A DNA stretch of 59,489 bases from Candidatus Omnitrophota bacterium (GTDB taxonomy: Bacteria; Hinthialibacterota; Hinthialibacteria; Hinthialibacterales; Hinthialibacteraceae): NCBI GenBank assembly GCA_003598175.1, contig QZKN01000156.1, forward strand, positions 1 through 59,489, written 5' to 3'. The notes beneath the pieces are model-generated. The model worked only from the letters and a program-made list of their open reading frames with translations. It had not been told where the DNA came from and made no database searches. Position numbers and translations under genes: made by a program. Below are positions 1-7,698 of this stretch, in pieces. The number at the start of each line of letters is the position of its first letter. The first letter of the stretch is position 1.

Positions 1-46
1 CCGTGGAAGCTGGGCGATTCATGATAAACGTTTTTGGGTTGTGAGC

Positions 47-105
47 GAAGCGGGGGCAATGGAAGGAGGCCGTAGGCCGACTGGAATTGCCCCCGCTTCA
101 CTCAC
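47..105. repeat. Inverted repeat hairpin next to the IstB remnant
   Basis: The arms GAAGCGGGGGCAAT and ATTGCCCCCGCTTC are perfect inverted complements around a loop that itself contains GGCCGTAGGCC. It lies just downstream of the istB fragment in the direction of that gene. It may be an IS-associated end or a dispersed hairpin repeat. Confidence 0.5.
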
Positions 106-140
106 GTAATTTTTGAACTCCTTTCGGAATAGGGGGGATG

Positions 141-296
141 TTATTTTTGGGATGTCTCGTCACCGGATGTCCGGAGTTTGGATTTTTTCTTGCGCATGAA
201 TTCCCTTTTCAAAGTGATTTTGTAGGCGTCGTGAACCAGCCAGTCGAGGATGGCATCCGCCAACGTGGGATGGCCGAGATACTCGTGCCAGTATTG
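141..296 (-). pseudogene. IstB (IS21-family helper ATPase) C-terminal remnant
   Basis: Read on the minus strand, the last ~50 codons match the C-terminal tail of IstB, the ATPase partner of IS21-family transposases. The recognisable signature is HPTLADAILDWLVHDAYKI followed by LKREFMRKK, close to the family's usual 'DPTLADAILDRLVHNA..I.LKGESMRK'. The AAA+ part (Walker A and B) is missing: upstream of about position 296 the frame runs into hairpin repeats with no IstB likeness. No istA is present. This is a truncated scar of a past insertion. The family match is from recalled consensus, not a search. Confidence 0.65.
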
Positions 297-506
297 TATG
301 GTGGGCTCAAAGCAATGGCGTAGCCCACCACAAACCTTGATTGATCGCAAGAATCGGTGGGTTAAACCGCAAACGGCGCGGTTTGAGCCCACCCTACGAA
401 AACTGATCTTGCGAGTTCGCGTAAGTGTAGGATGGGTTAGCCGTTAGGCGTAACCCATCTTTTTACGAAATCGAAGGATTACACTTCGCTAATCCATCCT
501 ACGACT
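297..506. repeat. Cluster of three intergenic hairpin repeats
   Basis: Three successive imperfect palindromes fill this stretch: one with GTGGGCTC...GTAGCCCAC at about 301-329, one with GTGGGTTAAACCGC...GCGGTTTGAGCCCAC at about 356-395, and one bounded by GTAGGATGGGTTAG and CTAATCCATCCTAC at about 427-503. They carry the TAGGATGG/ACCCATC style of dispersed non-coding repeat. Short frames across them have no protein likeness. Confidence 0.5.
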
Positions 507-606
507 TGTTAATGTTTTTCCCGGGGGAATCCGGAGATCCTTTTTTGAAACGAACCGATCCGAAGGGTTCCATTGTTCATAAAATCCCCATAAAATAGAA
601 AATCAC

Positions 607-702
607 GGAGGTGGGAGGGGCCCGGTGGCTCCCGCGGCCTTCAAAGCCGTTGTGTCGCGCTGTCGCGTGATGTGTGGGTTCGACCCCCATGCGCCTCCGC
701 CA
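607..702 (+). tRNA. selC: tRNA-Sec (anticodon TCA), CCA encoded
   Basis: This 96-nt tRNA has the selenocysteine-specific shape. The acceptor stem is long (GGAGGTG against the 3' strand CGCCTCC). The D-stem has 6 bp with the 4-nt loop CGGT (GGGGCC/GGCTCC). The anticodon stem GCGGC/GCCGT closes the loop CTTCAAA, giving anticodon TCA. A long variable arm contains CGCG/CGCG. The T-arm loop is TTCGACC. The discriminator is G and CCA is encoded at 700-702. It decodes in-frame UGA as selenocysteine when SelB and a SECIS element are present. No selA, selB or selD is in the window. Confidence 0.93.
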
Positions 703-786
703 AGCAATCCCCTTGAATTTGCGCCCACTCCTGCGGGCGGAATGCCCGCAAATATGGCGCCGGCGTCGCGCCGGCTTTTTGCGAGC

Positions 787-806
787 GCCGCCGAGACGGC
801 GGCGTT
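787..806. repeat. REP-like palindrome, copy 1
   Basis: GCCGCCGAGACGGCGGCGTT forms a GC-rich stem-loop. The identical 20 nt occurs again at 16921-16940. It is preceded at 759-779 by another hairpin (GCCGGCG...CGCCGGC) followed by five T, which could terminate the tRNA-Sec transcript. Confidence 0.65.
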
Positions 807-830
807 TCATTTTTGCAGCACGGAAGCGTT

Positions 831-1724
831 ATGGTCATCGGCATCCTTCTCGGGGTGGGAGCGGCCACCTTTCAATCCTTCGCTTATCTGTTTTCCCGCA
901 TGTTCTCGGAACAATTCAAGACGAATCCGATTTACCTCCTGACTCTTTCCCACATCGTCTTGGCGATCTTTGCGTTGCTTCTGTTTCCCTTCTTTTGGCC
1001 GGATTCAATGCCGCCGTTCGGCGATTATGCGCTCTCGTTATTCGGCAGCACCATATTCTACCTGCTCGGCCATGCCTGCCTCTTTTTGGCGCTGGCAAAT
1101 TCTTCCGCATCGCGAACCTCGCCGCTTTTGGGCTTGAAAGTGTTTATCCTGGCTCTCATCAGTGTGTTATTTCTCGACGGGGATATGAATTATGCGCAAT
1201 GGCTGGCGGTTTTGATGAGTGTGGCGGCGGCGGCCGTCCTGAATTGGTCGGGAGGCAGTATGCCCTGGCAATGCATCGTATGGATTCTATCCGCTTGCGT
1301 GGGCTATTCACTATCGGACATCAACATCAAGATTCTGATCGGCCATTTCGCTTATTTGGGACTGTTTCACGGTTCGACGCTATGCGTATGTTTCAGTTAT
1401 TTTCTTTGCGGATTGATCAGCCTGGCCGCATTGTTTTTTTTGCCTCGTCTGACGCGCCAAATGTGGATTCATGCGATTCCGTATTCCATCGCCTGGTTTG
1501 CGGGGATGTTGTTTCTCTTTTCCTGTTTCGGCAGCATCGGCGTGGTGTTTGGGAACATCGTGCAATCCAGCCGCGGACTCATTTCCATCCTGCTCGGAAC
1601 AGTAGTCGCCGCGGCCGGATTCGAGCACATTGAAGAAAAGGTGCAGTTGTCCGTGCTCGCGCGAAGAATCAGCGCCGCAATCCTGATGATTGGCGCTATC
1701 GCATTGTTTTATCTGAAAAGTTAA
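831..1724 (+). CDS. DMT/EamA-type transporter
   Basis: A 297-aa inner-membrane protein with about ten hydrophobic helices in two similar halves, the layout of drug/metabolite transporters (EamA family). The family exports or imports small metabolites; the substrate cannot be predicted here. The start is set at ATG 831, which has GGAAG five bases upstream. An in-frame TTG at 813 is possible but lies at the edge of the REP-like hairpin. The gene stands alone between tRNA-Sec and the convergent two-component operon. Family assignment rests on hydrophobicity pattern and length. Confidence 0.75.
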   Translation: MVIGILLGVGAATFQSFAYLFSRMFSEQFKTNPIYLLTLSHIVLAIFALLLFPFFWPDSMPPFGDYALSLFGSTIFYLLGHACLFLALANSSASRTSPLLGLKVFILALISVLFLDGDMNYAQWLAVLMSVAAAAVLNWSGGSMPWQCIVWILSACVGYSLSDINIKILIGHFAYLGLFHGSTLCVCFSYFLCGLISLAALFFLPRLTRQMWIHAIPYSIAWFAGMLFLFSCFGSIGVVFGNIVQSSRGLISILLGTVVAAAGFEHIEEKVQLSVLARRISAAILMIGAIALFYLKS

Positions 1725-1728
1725 ACGA

Positions 1729-2139
1729 TTACAGCATCAAAAACGAAGCGATTTCGAGGAGGTCGTTTTTGCGGAACGGTTTGGGGAGGTAATAACTGAT
1801 GCCGATTTCGAGGCTTTGTTGACGGGATTCGTCGTTGGGGTAGGCGGTAATGAGAATGATTTTCGCGTCGGGTTTGTGTTGCTTGATTTTTTGCGCGAAT
1901 TCCAGGCCGTTGAGTCGGGGCATGTTTTTGTCGATGACAAACAAATCGTATTTTTCCGACAGCGCATGTTGAATGCCGTAAATGGGATCCAAAATCCGCG
2001 TGACCTGGCAATTTTGCAGCGAAAACACTTCATCCATGGCTTCGGCGTAGTCGTCATCGTCATCGACGATCAACACTTTTTTGCCGGCCAGGAGTTGGCG
2101 GATAAATGATCGCTCATTACCGTTGTTAATGTCTGGCAT
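1729..2139 (-). CDS. Single-domain response regulator (REC)
   Basis: A 136-aa receiver domain without an output domain. The acidic pocket is the DDDDD run after VLIV. The phospho-acceptor Asp is in VIDKNMP, the switch Thr in LITA, and the conserved Lys in PKPF. It is the third gene of the minus-strand two-component operon, 29 bp or more after the NtrC-type regulator, so it may act as a phosphate sink or as a second target of the same kinase. An upstream in-frame start at 2190 exists. 2139 is preferred because an AGG lies about eight bases upstream and the extension has no family likeness. Confidence 0.85.
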   Translation of the reverse strand: MPDINNGNERSFIRQLLAGKKVLIVDDDDDYAEAMDEVFSLQNCQVTRILDPIYGIQHALSEKYDLFVIDKNMPRLNGLEFAQKIKQHKPDAKIILITAYPNDESRQQSLEIGISYYLPKPFRKNDLLEIASFLML

Positions 2140-2219
2140 CGCTAGCCTCATCATACCTTGTGTACCAAGCAGTATATGTGCCAATCCCATGCATTCTCGC
2201 GGTAGAACGGGCGGATCAC

Positions 2220-3623
2220 TTAACTCTCATCGTTCTGCGCCAGTTTGGGCAGGCGTCGATAGAGGGAACTTCTCGACAATCCCAACACTCTTGCCGCCTC
2301 TTCCTTGTTTCCGCCAACTTTTTCCAGCGTCAAGCGAATGATTTCCAATTCGGCGTCTTCCAGCGTCGACCCGATCGGGATCACAATGCTATTTTCATAT
2401 TTTTCAATGATTTGCGCACTATCTTGCGCGCGCGAAACCGACGAGACCGGCATTCGGGTAATCTCCTCGGGCAGGTTGTGAAGCGTCACGGCGCGTCCTT
2501 GAGCGAAAATGGCGGCATGTTCGACGGCGTGTTGCAATTCGCGTACATTTCCCGGCCAGGGATAGGATAAAAAGAATTCAATGACATCGTGATCGAATTG
2601 TTGCAGCTCTTTTCCGGTCTCTTCGCTGTATCGTTCTAGGAATGACTGTGCCAAAATCGGGATATCTTCCCGCCTTTCCCGCAACGGCGCCAGATGGATT
2701 TGGACCACACGCAATCGATAGTATAAATCCTCGCGGAATTTGTTTTCGGCAATGCATTGCTGCAGGTCCTTGTTTGTGGCGGCGAGCACCCGCACGTCCA
2801 CGTGGATCGTCGTGTTGCTTCCGACCCGTTCCAGTTCCCCGTCCTGCAGAATGCGCAACAGGCGCTGTTGCGCGCCGGCGGACATCTCTCCGATTTCGTT
2901 GAGAAAAAGCGTTCCCCCGTCGGCCAGCTCGAAGCGTCCTTTGCGGTCCTTGAACGCGCCCGTAAACGCGCCGCGCACGTGTCCGAACAATTCGGATTCC
3001 AATAACGACTCGGGCAACGAGGCGCAATCCACTTTGATCAAGGGTTTGTTGCTGCGCCGGCTCTGTTCGTGGATTTCCTGGGCCACCTGATCCTTGCCCG
3101 TGCCGGTTTCGCCCGTCAACAGAACCGTACTGCGCGTGGGAGCGGCTTGTTCGATGATGTGAAATATGCGTTTCATCGCCGGCGATTTGCCCAGCAATCG
3201 CCCGGAATAGCGGGCAACCTGCCGCCGCCATTCGTCGCGTTCTTCGGTCAATTCTTTTTGTTGGATGGCGCGATCGATCACGACGCGGAGTTCTTTGAGC
3301 CGAATCGGTTTCGTCAAATAATCCAACGCGCCCAACCGCATGGCTTCCACTGCCGTGTCGACGGCGTTCAATCCGGTAAGCATGATCACTTGCGCGTCGG
3401 ATTTCACCTCTTTGATATGGCGAAGCACTTCGATTCCATCCGCGCCGGGAAGCATGATATCGCAGGTAACCACATCGATATCGTGCGCGGTGAACAACTC
3501 AATCGCTTCTTCCCCGGTTTTGGCTTCCAGAAAATCGAATTGCTTGCCTTCCAATGCTTCGCGCACCACCTCACGCGAATCGGCGTCATCATCGATGATC
3601 AAAATGGTTCTACGGATTGACAC
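2220..3623 (-). CDS. NtrC-family sigma-54 dependent response regulator
   Basis: 467 aa in three parts. Residues ~1-120 are a receiver domain (IIDDDAD; acceptor Asp in TCDIMLPG; Lys in LTKP). Residues ~145-380 are an AAA+ sigma-54 activator with Walker A GETGTGKD, the sigma-54 contact loop GAFTGA, Walker B-like GGTLFLNEI, and an arginine-finger region near FREDLYYRLRV. Residues ~420-467 are a Fis-type helix-turn-helix (NKEEAARVLGLSRSSLYRRL). It activates sigma-54 RNA polymerase at enhancer sites once phosphorylated. The cognate kinase ends 5 bp upstream. The only convincing sigma-54 promoter I see nearby is at 5962-5979, about 2.3 kb away, and is a natural candidate target. Confidence 0.95.
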   Translation of the reverse strand: MSIRRTILIIDDDADSREVVREALEGKQFDFLEAKTGEEAIELFTAHDIDVVTCDIMLPGADGIEVLRHIKEVKSDAQVIMLTGLNAVDTAVEAMRLGALDYLTKPIRLKELRVVIDRAIQQKELTEERDEWRRQVARYSGRLLGKSPAMKRIFHIIEQAAPTRSTVLLTGETGTGKDQVAQEIHEQSRRSNKPLIKVDCASLPESLLESELFGHVRGAFTGAFKDRKGRFELADGGTLFLNEIGEMSAGAQQRLLRILQDGELERVGSNTTIHVDVRVLAATNKDLQQCIAENKFREDLYYRLRVVQIHLAPLRERREDIPILAQSFLERYSEETGKELQQFDHDVIEFFLSYPWPGNVRELQHAVEHAAIFAQGRAVTLHNLPEEITRMPVSSVSRAQDSAQIIEKYENSIVIPIGSTLEDAELEIIRLTLEKVGGNKEEAARVLGLSRSSLYRRLPKLAQNDES

Positions 3624-3628
3624 TTGGT

Positions 3629-4768
3629 TTATTCCTCTTGAAAGGGAATCACAATTCGAATCGTCGTGCCTTTGCCGTCAACGGCATGGATTTGGATGGT
3701 TCCACCATGATTTTCGACAATTTCCCGCACCAGATAAAGTCCCAATCCGGTTCCGATGCTTTTCGTGGTCGTGAACGGATCGAATGCGGCTTTCCTGATA
3801 TCTTCGGGCATTCCCGGACCGTTGTCGCGTACAACGAATTCGATCTGATTGTTCCGGCATTGAACGGAAAGGCAAACCTCGCCGTCTTTTCTCTGGGTTC
3901 CTCTCATTGCTTCAACCGAATTGCGAAATAGATTCGCAAACGCGCGTTGAAATTGTTGGATATCGATTTTCACGATAGGAAGCATTTCCGGCATTTCAAA
4001 TTTTAAAGTGATGTTTTCTTCCGCATAATGTTCCCGCAGCTCCGTGATCGTATCGCGTATGAACATCCGCAGATTCACATCGGTTTTCTCCATCGCGCGT
4101 GTTTTGGAAAGATGGAGATAATTGTTGGCGATCTCTTCCAGTCGGGAAATTTGTTTTTGAATGTCAACCACGCATTTTTTTAACACTTTTCGATGACGTT
4201 CCGCGTCTCCCGCACCCCATTCCTCGAATGCGCCTTCGAGACGCTCCACCAACAAATCGGATTTGAGAAAGAGGACGCCGAGGGGCGTTCGGATTTCATG
4301 CGCCACTTTGGCCGCCACTTTGGCCATGGCGGTATCCCGTTGTAAATGTTCGATTTGCTTTTGCAGTTGTTCTTCGGCGGAAAGATCTTTGAGAATGGCA
4401 AGCAGCGATACGCATTCACCTTGCCGATTGTATAGCGGTACGCGGGTCAAAAGCACCGGCACGATGTCTCCGGATTTGTGGATCCGCGTGGTTTTTTCTT
4501 TCAGAGTGCCAACGCCGCCCTCAATTTGTTTTCGGATTCGTTCCCGTTCCAATTCCTGCAATTCGGCGGGAATGATTATATTCACCGAATGACCGATAAT
4601 TTCGTCACGGGTAAAACCCAACATCTGTTCAGCGCCAGGCGTCCACGCAAGAATGCGGCCTTCCGCGTCGAGACGAGTGATCACATCCGATGATACTTCT
4701 CCGATCGCGGCCAGGATTACGTCTTCGTCGATGTCATCTTCTGACAACAGTTTAGGATCGAAAGTCAT
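3629..4768 (-). CDS. PAS-domain sensor histidine kinase
   Basis: 379 aa with no transmembrane segment, so probably a cytoplasmic sensor. Residues ~20-135 are a PAS domain with a PAC-like tail. Residues ~155-225 are a HisKA dimerisation domain with H-box AHEIRTPLG, whose His is the phosphorylation site. Residues ~260-378 are the HATPase domain with N-box FRNSVEAM, G1 DNGPGMP and G2 GTGLGLYLV. It is the first gene of the minus-strand operon kinase, NtrC-type regulator, stand-alone receiver, and should phosphorylate one or both. The signal sensed by the PAS domain is unknown. Confidence 0.95.
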   Translation of the reverse strand: MTFDPKLLSEDDIDEDVILAAIGEVSSDVITRLDAEGRILAWTPGAEQMLGFTRDEIIGHSVNIIIPAELQELERERIRKQIEGGVGTLKEKTTRIHKSGDIVPVLLTRVPLYNRQGECVSLLAILKDLSAEEQLQKQIEHLQRDTAMAKVAAKVAHEIRTPLGVLFLKSDLLVERLEGAFEEWGAGDAERHRKVLKKCVVDIQKQISRLEEIANNYLHLSKTRAMEKTDVNLRMFIRDTITELREHYAEENITLKFEMPEMLPIVKIDIQQFQRAFANLFRNSVEAMRGTQRKDGEVCLSVQCRNNQIEFVVRDNGPGMPEDIRKAAFDPFTTTKSIGTGLGLYLVREIVENHGGTIQIHAVDGKGTTIRIVIPFQEE

Positions 4769-4876
4769 GTCGATTGAAAGTTTTGTTTCCGTCTGGTTTT
4801 CTATTCTCTTTATTTTTGTCTCAAATTGATACGAAAGGAAGCGCTGTCAAATGATTGGAAATAACAAATGAGTTTT

Positions 4877-4922
4877 TTAACAAAAAGAGACGGTTTCCTG
4901 TATTCGATCAGGAAACCGTCTC
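4877..4922 (-). terminator. Rho-independent terminator of the Pal-like gene
   Basis: A perfect 14-bp inverted repeat (4887-4900 GAGACGGTTTCCTG with 4909-4922) has an 8-nt loop. On the minus strand it is followed by TTTTTG. It sits 43 bp past the stop of the minus-strand Pal-like gene. Confidence 0.9.
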
Positions 4923-4964
4923 AAGGAAAAACAACAGCACTTATGGAATTGTTTTTAGCTGAGT

Positions 4965-5603
4965 TTACTGTTGTTGCCGCGCGAAAAACATCTCGGCTCG
5001 ACGGTTTTGTTTCCAGGCGGCTTCATTGTGTCCTTGCGCCACGGGTTTTTCTTCTCCCCACGATTTCGTGGAGATGCGGCTGGAATCGATTCCCAACTCA
5101 ATCATGTAATTTTTGACGGATTCCGCGCGTCGTTCACCCAGCGCCAAGTTGTATTCGTTCGTGCCGCGTTCGTCGCAATGGCCTTCGATCAAAATCCGCG
5201 TATTGGGATTTTCTTTTAGGAATTGCACGTTTTTCTGAATGGCGGCTTTGGCCTCGGGTCTCAACATGGACTTGTCATAATCGAAATAAACGAGTTTTTC
5301 CGGCATCGGTTCCCATTTTAAAGGCTCTGGTTCGCGAACTTGCGGTTCCGTCGGCGGAGGTGTCGGCGGCGGCGTCACAACCGGCTCGGGTTCCACCGGC
5401 GGCGCTTTTTTGGCAAAACGCCACTTAAAGAGATCCGGGTGGTTGATTTCCTGCAGATCCGCCTTTAGGTAAAGTTGAGTCGGGCATAGCCACGGTCTTT
5501 CGATTTTCGCATTCAGACCAACGGCTCCGGTTTCGCCGACAATTGCCCAACCTGCGACAATAATTGTGACTACTCCAAGAATGATAAGCATTGTTTGCTT
5601 CAT
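4965..5603 (-). CDS. Pal/OmpA-like peptidoglycan-binding protein
   Basis: 212 aa. The N-terminus (~5-27) is a hydrophobic anchor. A proline-rich linker follows at ~70-92 (PPPTPPPTEP). An OmpA-like domain fills ~100-208, with the YFDYDKS start, the GHCDERGTNEYN motif and the NRRAE element. The GHCDERGT form is typical of Pal, the Tol-Pal component that ties the outer membrane to peptidoglycan. Unlike true Pal there is no lipobox after the hydrophobic stretch, so it looks anchored in the inner membrane or by an uncleaved signal. No tolB is adjacent; the gene stands alone with its own terminator. Confidence 0.85.
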   Translation of the reverse strand: MKQTMLIILGVVTIIVAGWAIVGETGAVGLNAKIERPWLCPTQLYLKADLQEINHPDLFKWRFAKKAPPVEPEPVVTPPPTPPPTEPQVREPEPLKWEPMPEKLVYFDYDKSMLRPEAKAAIQKNVQFLKENPNTRILIEGHCDERGTNEYNLALGERRAESVKNYMIELGIDSSRISTKSWGEEKPVAQGHNEAAWKQNRRAEMFFARQQQ

Positions 5604-5961
5604 GAGCTCACTTCTCCTTACAAAGGATATGTCATACTTTCTTGAAAACCAATTCCATATACACTACTTTACGAATTTTTGTGCAAAGTTCAAGTCTTCA
5701 CGCCAATTTCGAACGCAAATTCATCCGTAAAAATTATTCCATTTGTTCAGAATACGTCGCTTGTCCTGGATTTAGGATTCCAATGTGTCAAAAGTGAACA
5801 GTGGTTAGATCAAAATGGCATAATTTCAATTTTTTCAAAAGTTGATTCATAAAAACGATGGCGCTCCTCAATATGGCCGATATACATTATCTTCTTATTT
5901 TTCAAACAGTTAAAAGAATCCAGGTAGAAACAGGTTAGAAATTGAAAGCCCATAAAATGGT

Positions 5962-5979
5962 TTGGCACGATATGTGCTT
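5962..5979 (+). promoter_or_regulatory. Sigma-54 (RpoN) promoter
   Basis: TTGGCACGATATGTGCTT matches the sigma-54 consensus TGGCACG-N4-TTGCW at all but one position. It has GG at 5964-5965, GC at 5976-5977, and the required 12-nt GG-to-GC spacing. Transcription would start near 5989. No open reading frame begins within the next ~80 nt before a strong terminator. Confidence 0.8.
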
Positions 5980-5988
5980 CTTTATTAG

Positions 5989-6074
5989 GGCATGTAAAAC
6001 ATAGATTTTACATCCCATTCTCCCCATTTCGCGAGCCTGCCAACCCTCCCCAATTTTTGGCAGGCCTTTTTTTT
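5989..6074 (+). ncRNA. Candidate sigma-54 dependent small RNA
   Basis: The predicted RNA starts about 12 nt past the sigma-54 GC element and ends at a canonical terminator, giving ~86 nt. It would have a 5' hairpin (ATGTAAAA at 5992-5999 pairing with 6006-6013), an unpaired C-rich linker (6014-6034, containing CTCCCC), and a terminator stem (6035-6043 with 6057-6065) whose loop contains CCCTCCCC. Two C-rich single-stranded patches complementary to Shine-Dalgarno sequences are a common design in trans-acting sRNAs. There is no start codon and ribosome site inside it. The transcript itself is inferred, not observed. Confidence 0.6.
6035..6074 (+). terminator. Rho-independent terminator of the candidate sRNA
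   Basis: A 9-bp stem GCCTGCCAA/TTGGCAGGC has a C-rich 13-nt loop and is followed by eight consecutive T (6067-6074). It is unrelated to any flanking coding gene, as the nearest plus-strand gene begins ~280 bp later. Confidence 0.9.
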
Positions 6075-6094
6075 GCCTATCGTCCCCCCCTATA

Positions 6095-6116
6095 ATCCCC
6101 CCGTCAACGGGGGGAT
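6095..6116. repeat. Perfect GC palindrome, intergenic
   Basis: ATCCCCCCGT and ACGGGGGGAT form a perfect 10-bp palindrome around CA. A degenerate partial echo (TTGACGGGG) lies about 30 bp later. The rest of the 5604-6351 gap outside this and the sRNA is AT-rich and I see no gene in it. Confidence 0.55.
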
Positions 6117-6351
6117 AAGCGATTCCTTCTCATTGACGGGGTAGGATTTGGGAGGGGAAAGTTCCTACCAGTTTCCTACTCTATTACATCAGGTGATTTT
6201 TTCTCCAAACCGTGGATAACGCCGAAAGTTGAGATATCTCGGAACAAAAAAGGCTCAATTTTCGACAAATCGAGAAGTCATCCTTGCCTGATTATATAAG
6301 AATGATTTAATGAGCAGGGAATTCAATCCATCCATCGCGAGGTTAAACACG

Positions 6352-7500
6352 ATGAGCAAACAATATACTCTTTCGCGACGTTCGTTTCTTAAAAGCGGTT
6401 CTCTGGCAATTGCCGCCCCCGCCGCCGCTATTCCGGCGTTGGCTGCGGACAATCAATCCATTCCGAAGATTCTCAATCAGCAGGATGGAATGGCCTATCG
6501 CCGATTGGGCGACACGGACATTTATCTATCCGCCATCTCGTTGGGCGGATTGGTGATGGAACCGGACGTGCATCGTTACGGAATCGAGAAAGGCGTTAAT
6601 TTGGTGCACATGTCCACCAGCTACATCGGCGGTTCATCCATTGTCGAGTTGGGAAAAATCATGAAAGACATGCGTGATAAAGTCTATATTGCGTTAAAGG
6701 ACAACTTTATTCCCTATGGCAAATCGAACGATGATATTTTAAAAAAGTTAGACGAAGTGCTGAAAACGATGAACACGGATTACGTGGATTTCTTCATGTT
6801 CAATCGCAATAACGGCGACGACGCAGGAGATCCTGGGATTTTGGAACTGTTTACGATGTTGAAAGAGGAGGGGAAAGTACGTTATGCCGGATTGACCAGC
6901 CATAATCCGGAAATCAAAGCCAGCACGAATGTGGGAATCAAGAGCGGATTATATTCTCTCGTCATGCCGGCGATGAATCCGAAAATGTTCGACGCCATGG
7001 CGGAAGAAATGAAACTGGCGCAGGAGAATAAGGTGGGCGTGATGGTCATGAAATCCATGAGCGGCGTCAGAGACCGTGACATGCAGCTCGCCTATATTAA
7101 GAAATTAATGGGAAATCCCGCCATTGCCACTATCAATAAAGGAATCGGTTCGTTCGAAATGTTCGACGATTATGCCAAAGCGGCGAAAGAAGTCTTGACC
7201 GGACAGGAAGACTGGAGCCTCTACAAATACGCGCAAACCAATCCGAAACAGGATTGCATGATGTGCGGGGAATGTACCCGCCAGTGTCCGCAAGGGATCG
7301 ATGTCTCTACGATTATGCGCTGTTCCGATTATTATTACGATCAATGCGGCGATGCAATCCAGGCGCGCGCGACGTATGCGGAACTTCCATTCTCACGCCG
7401 GGCCGATCGATGCATCGACTGTGAAACCTGTGAAAAAGGTTGTCCGAACCATCTCCCGATTCGGCAGCATCTCGCGCGCAGCCAGGCATTTTTCGTTTAA
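6352..7500 (+). CDS. Tat-exported aldo/keto reductase with two [4Fe-4S] clusters
   Basis: 382 aa. The N-terminus is a twin-arginine signal (RRSFLK then an alanine-rich stretch ending near PALAAD). The middle (~50-290) is an aldo/keto reductase TIM barrel (YRRLGDTDIYLSAISLGG, NTDYVDFFMFN). The C-terminus is a bacterial ferredoxin-like pair, CMMCGECTRQCP and CIDCETCEKGCP. Exported ferredoxin-type AKRs are predicted periplasmic oxidoreductases of sugars or aldehydes; the substrate is unknown. Folded cofactors agree with Tat export, and a tatA gene is at 28484. Start 6352 is preferred over 6310 because the Tat motif then sits near the N-terminus and GAGG precedes it. Confidence 0.9.
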   Translation: MSKQYTLSRRSFLKSGSLAIAAPAAAIPALAADNQSIPKILNQQDGMAYRRLGDTDIYLSAISLGGLVMEPDVHRYGIEKGVNLVHMSTSYIGGSSIVELGKIMKDMRDKVYIALKDNFIPYGKSNDDILKKLDEVLKTMNTDYVDFFMFNRNNGDDAGDPGILELFTMLKEEGKVRYAGLTSHNPEIKASTNVGIKSGLYSLVMPAMNPKMFDAMAEEMKLAQENKVGVMVMKSMSGVRDRDMQLAYIKKLMGNPAIATINKGIGSFEMFDDYAKAAKEVLTGQEDWSLYKYAQTNPKQDCMMCGECTRQCPQGIDVSTIMRCSDYYYDQCGDAIQARATYAELPFSRRADRCIDCETCEKGCPNHLPIRQHLARSQAFFV

Positions 7501-7649
7501 CATCATTGTGAGGGAGTGGTCAAGAGTCCGATTGGCAAGAAATCGCATGAATTCCTCCGATTTCCGATCAAAAAACCGGTTATCGGAAGAAGCGAAAATG
7601 CAGGGTGAATTCAGGGTGGTTCAATTTTTCGCTCAAAGGTAAAACACGA

Positions 7650-7680
7650 AGCGGGTGTGCTTTTTAAAAGCACACCCGCT
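7650..7680. terminator. Terminator-like palindrome between convergent genes
   Basis: AGCGGGTGTGC at 7650-7660 pairs perfectly with GCACACCCGCT at 7670-7680. The loop is T/A rich, and TTTT follows shortly after on the minus strand. It lies 19 bp past the pseudopilin stop and probably terminates that minus-strand gene. The remaining 7501-7649 shows no gene. Confidence 0.6.
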
Positions 7681-7698
7681 TATGGAGAGAATACATTT

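Noticed and set aside
674..1633. A 319-codon plus-strand frame that starts inside tRNA-Sec
   Set aside because: It overlaps the tRNA and the DMT transporter; its composition is not membrane-like and no family fits.
4965..5603. True Tol-Pal lipoprotein
   Set aside because: No lipobox after the hydrophobic segment and no tol genes nearby; kept as Pal-like only.
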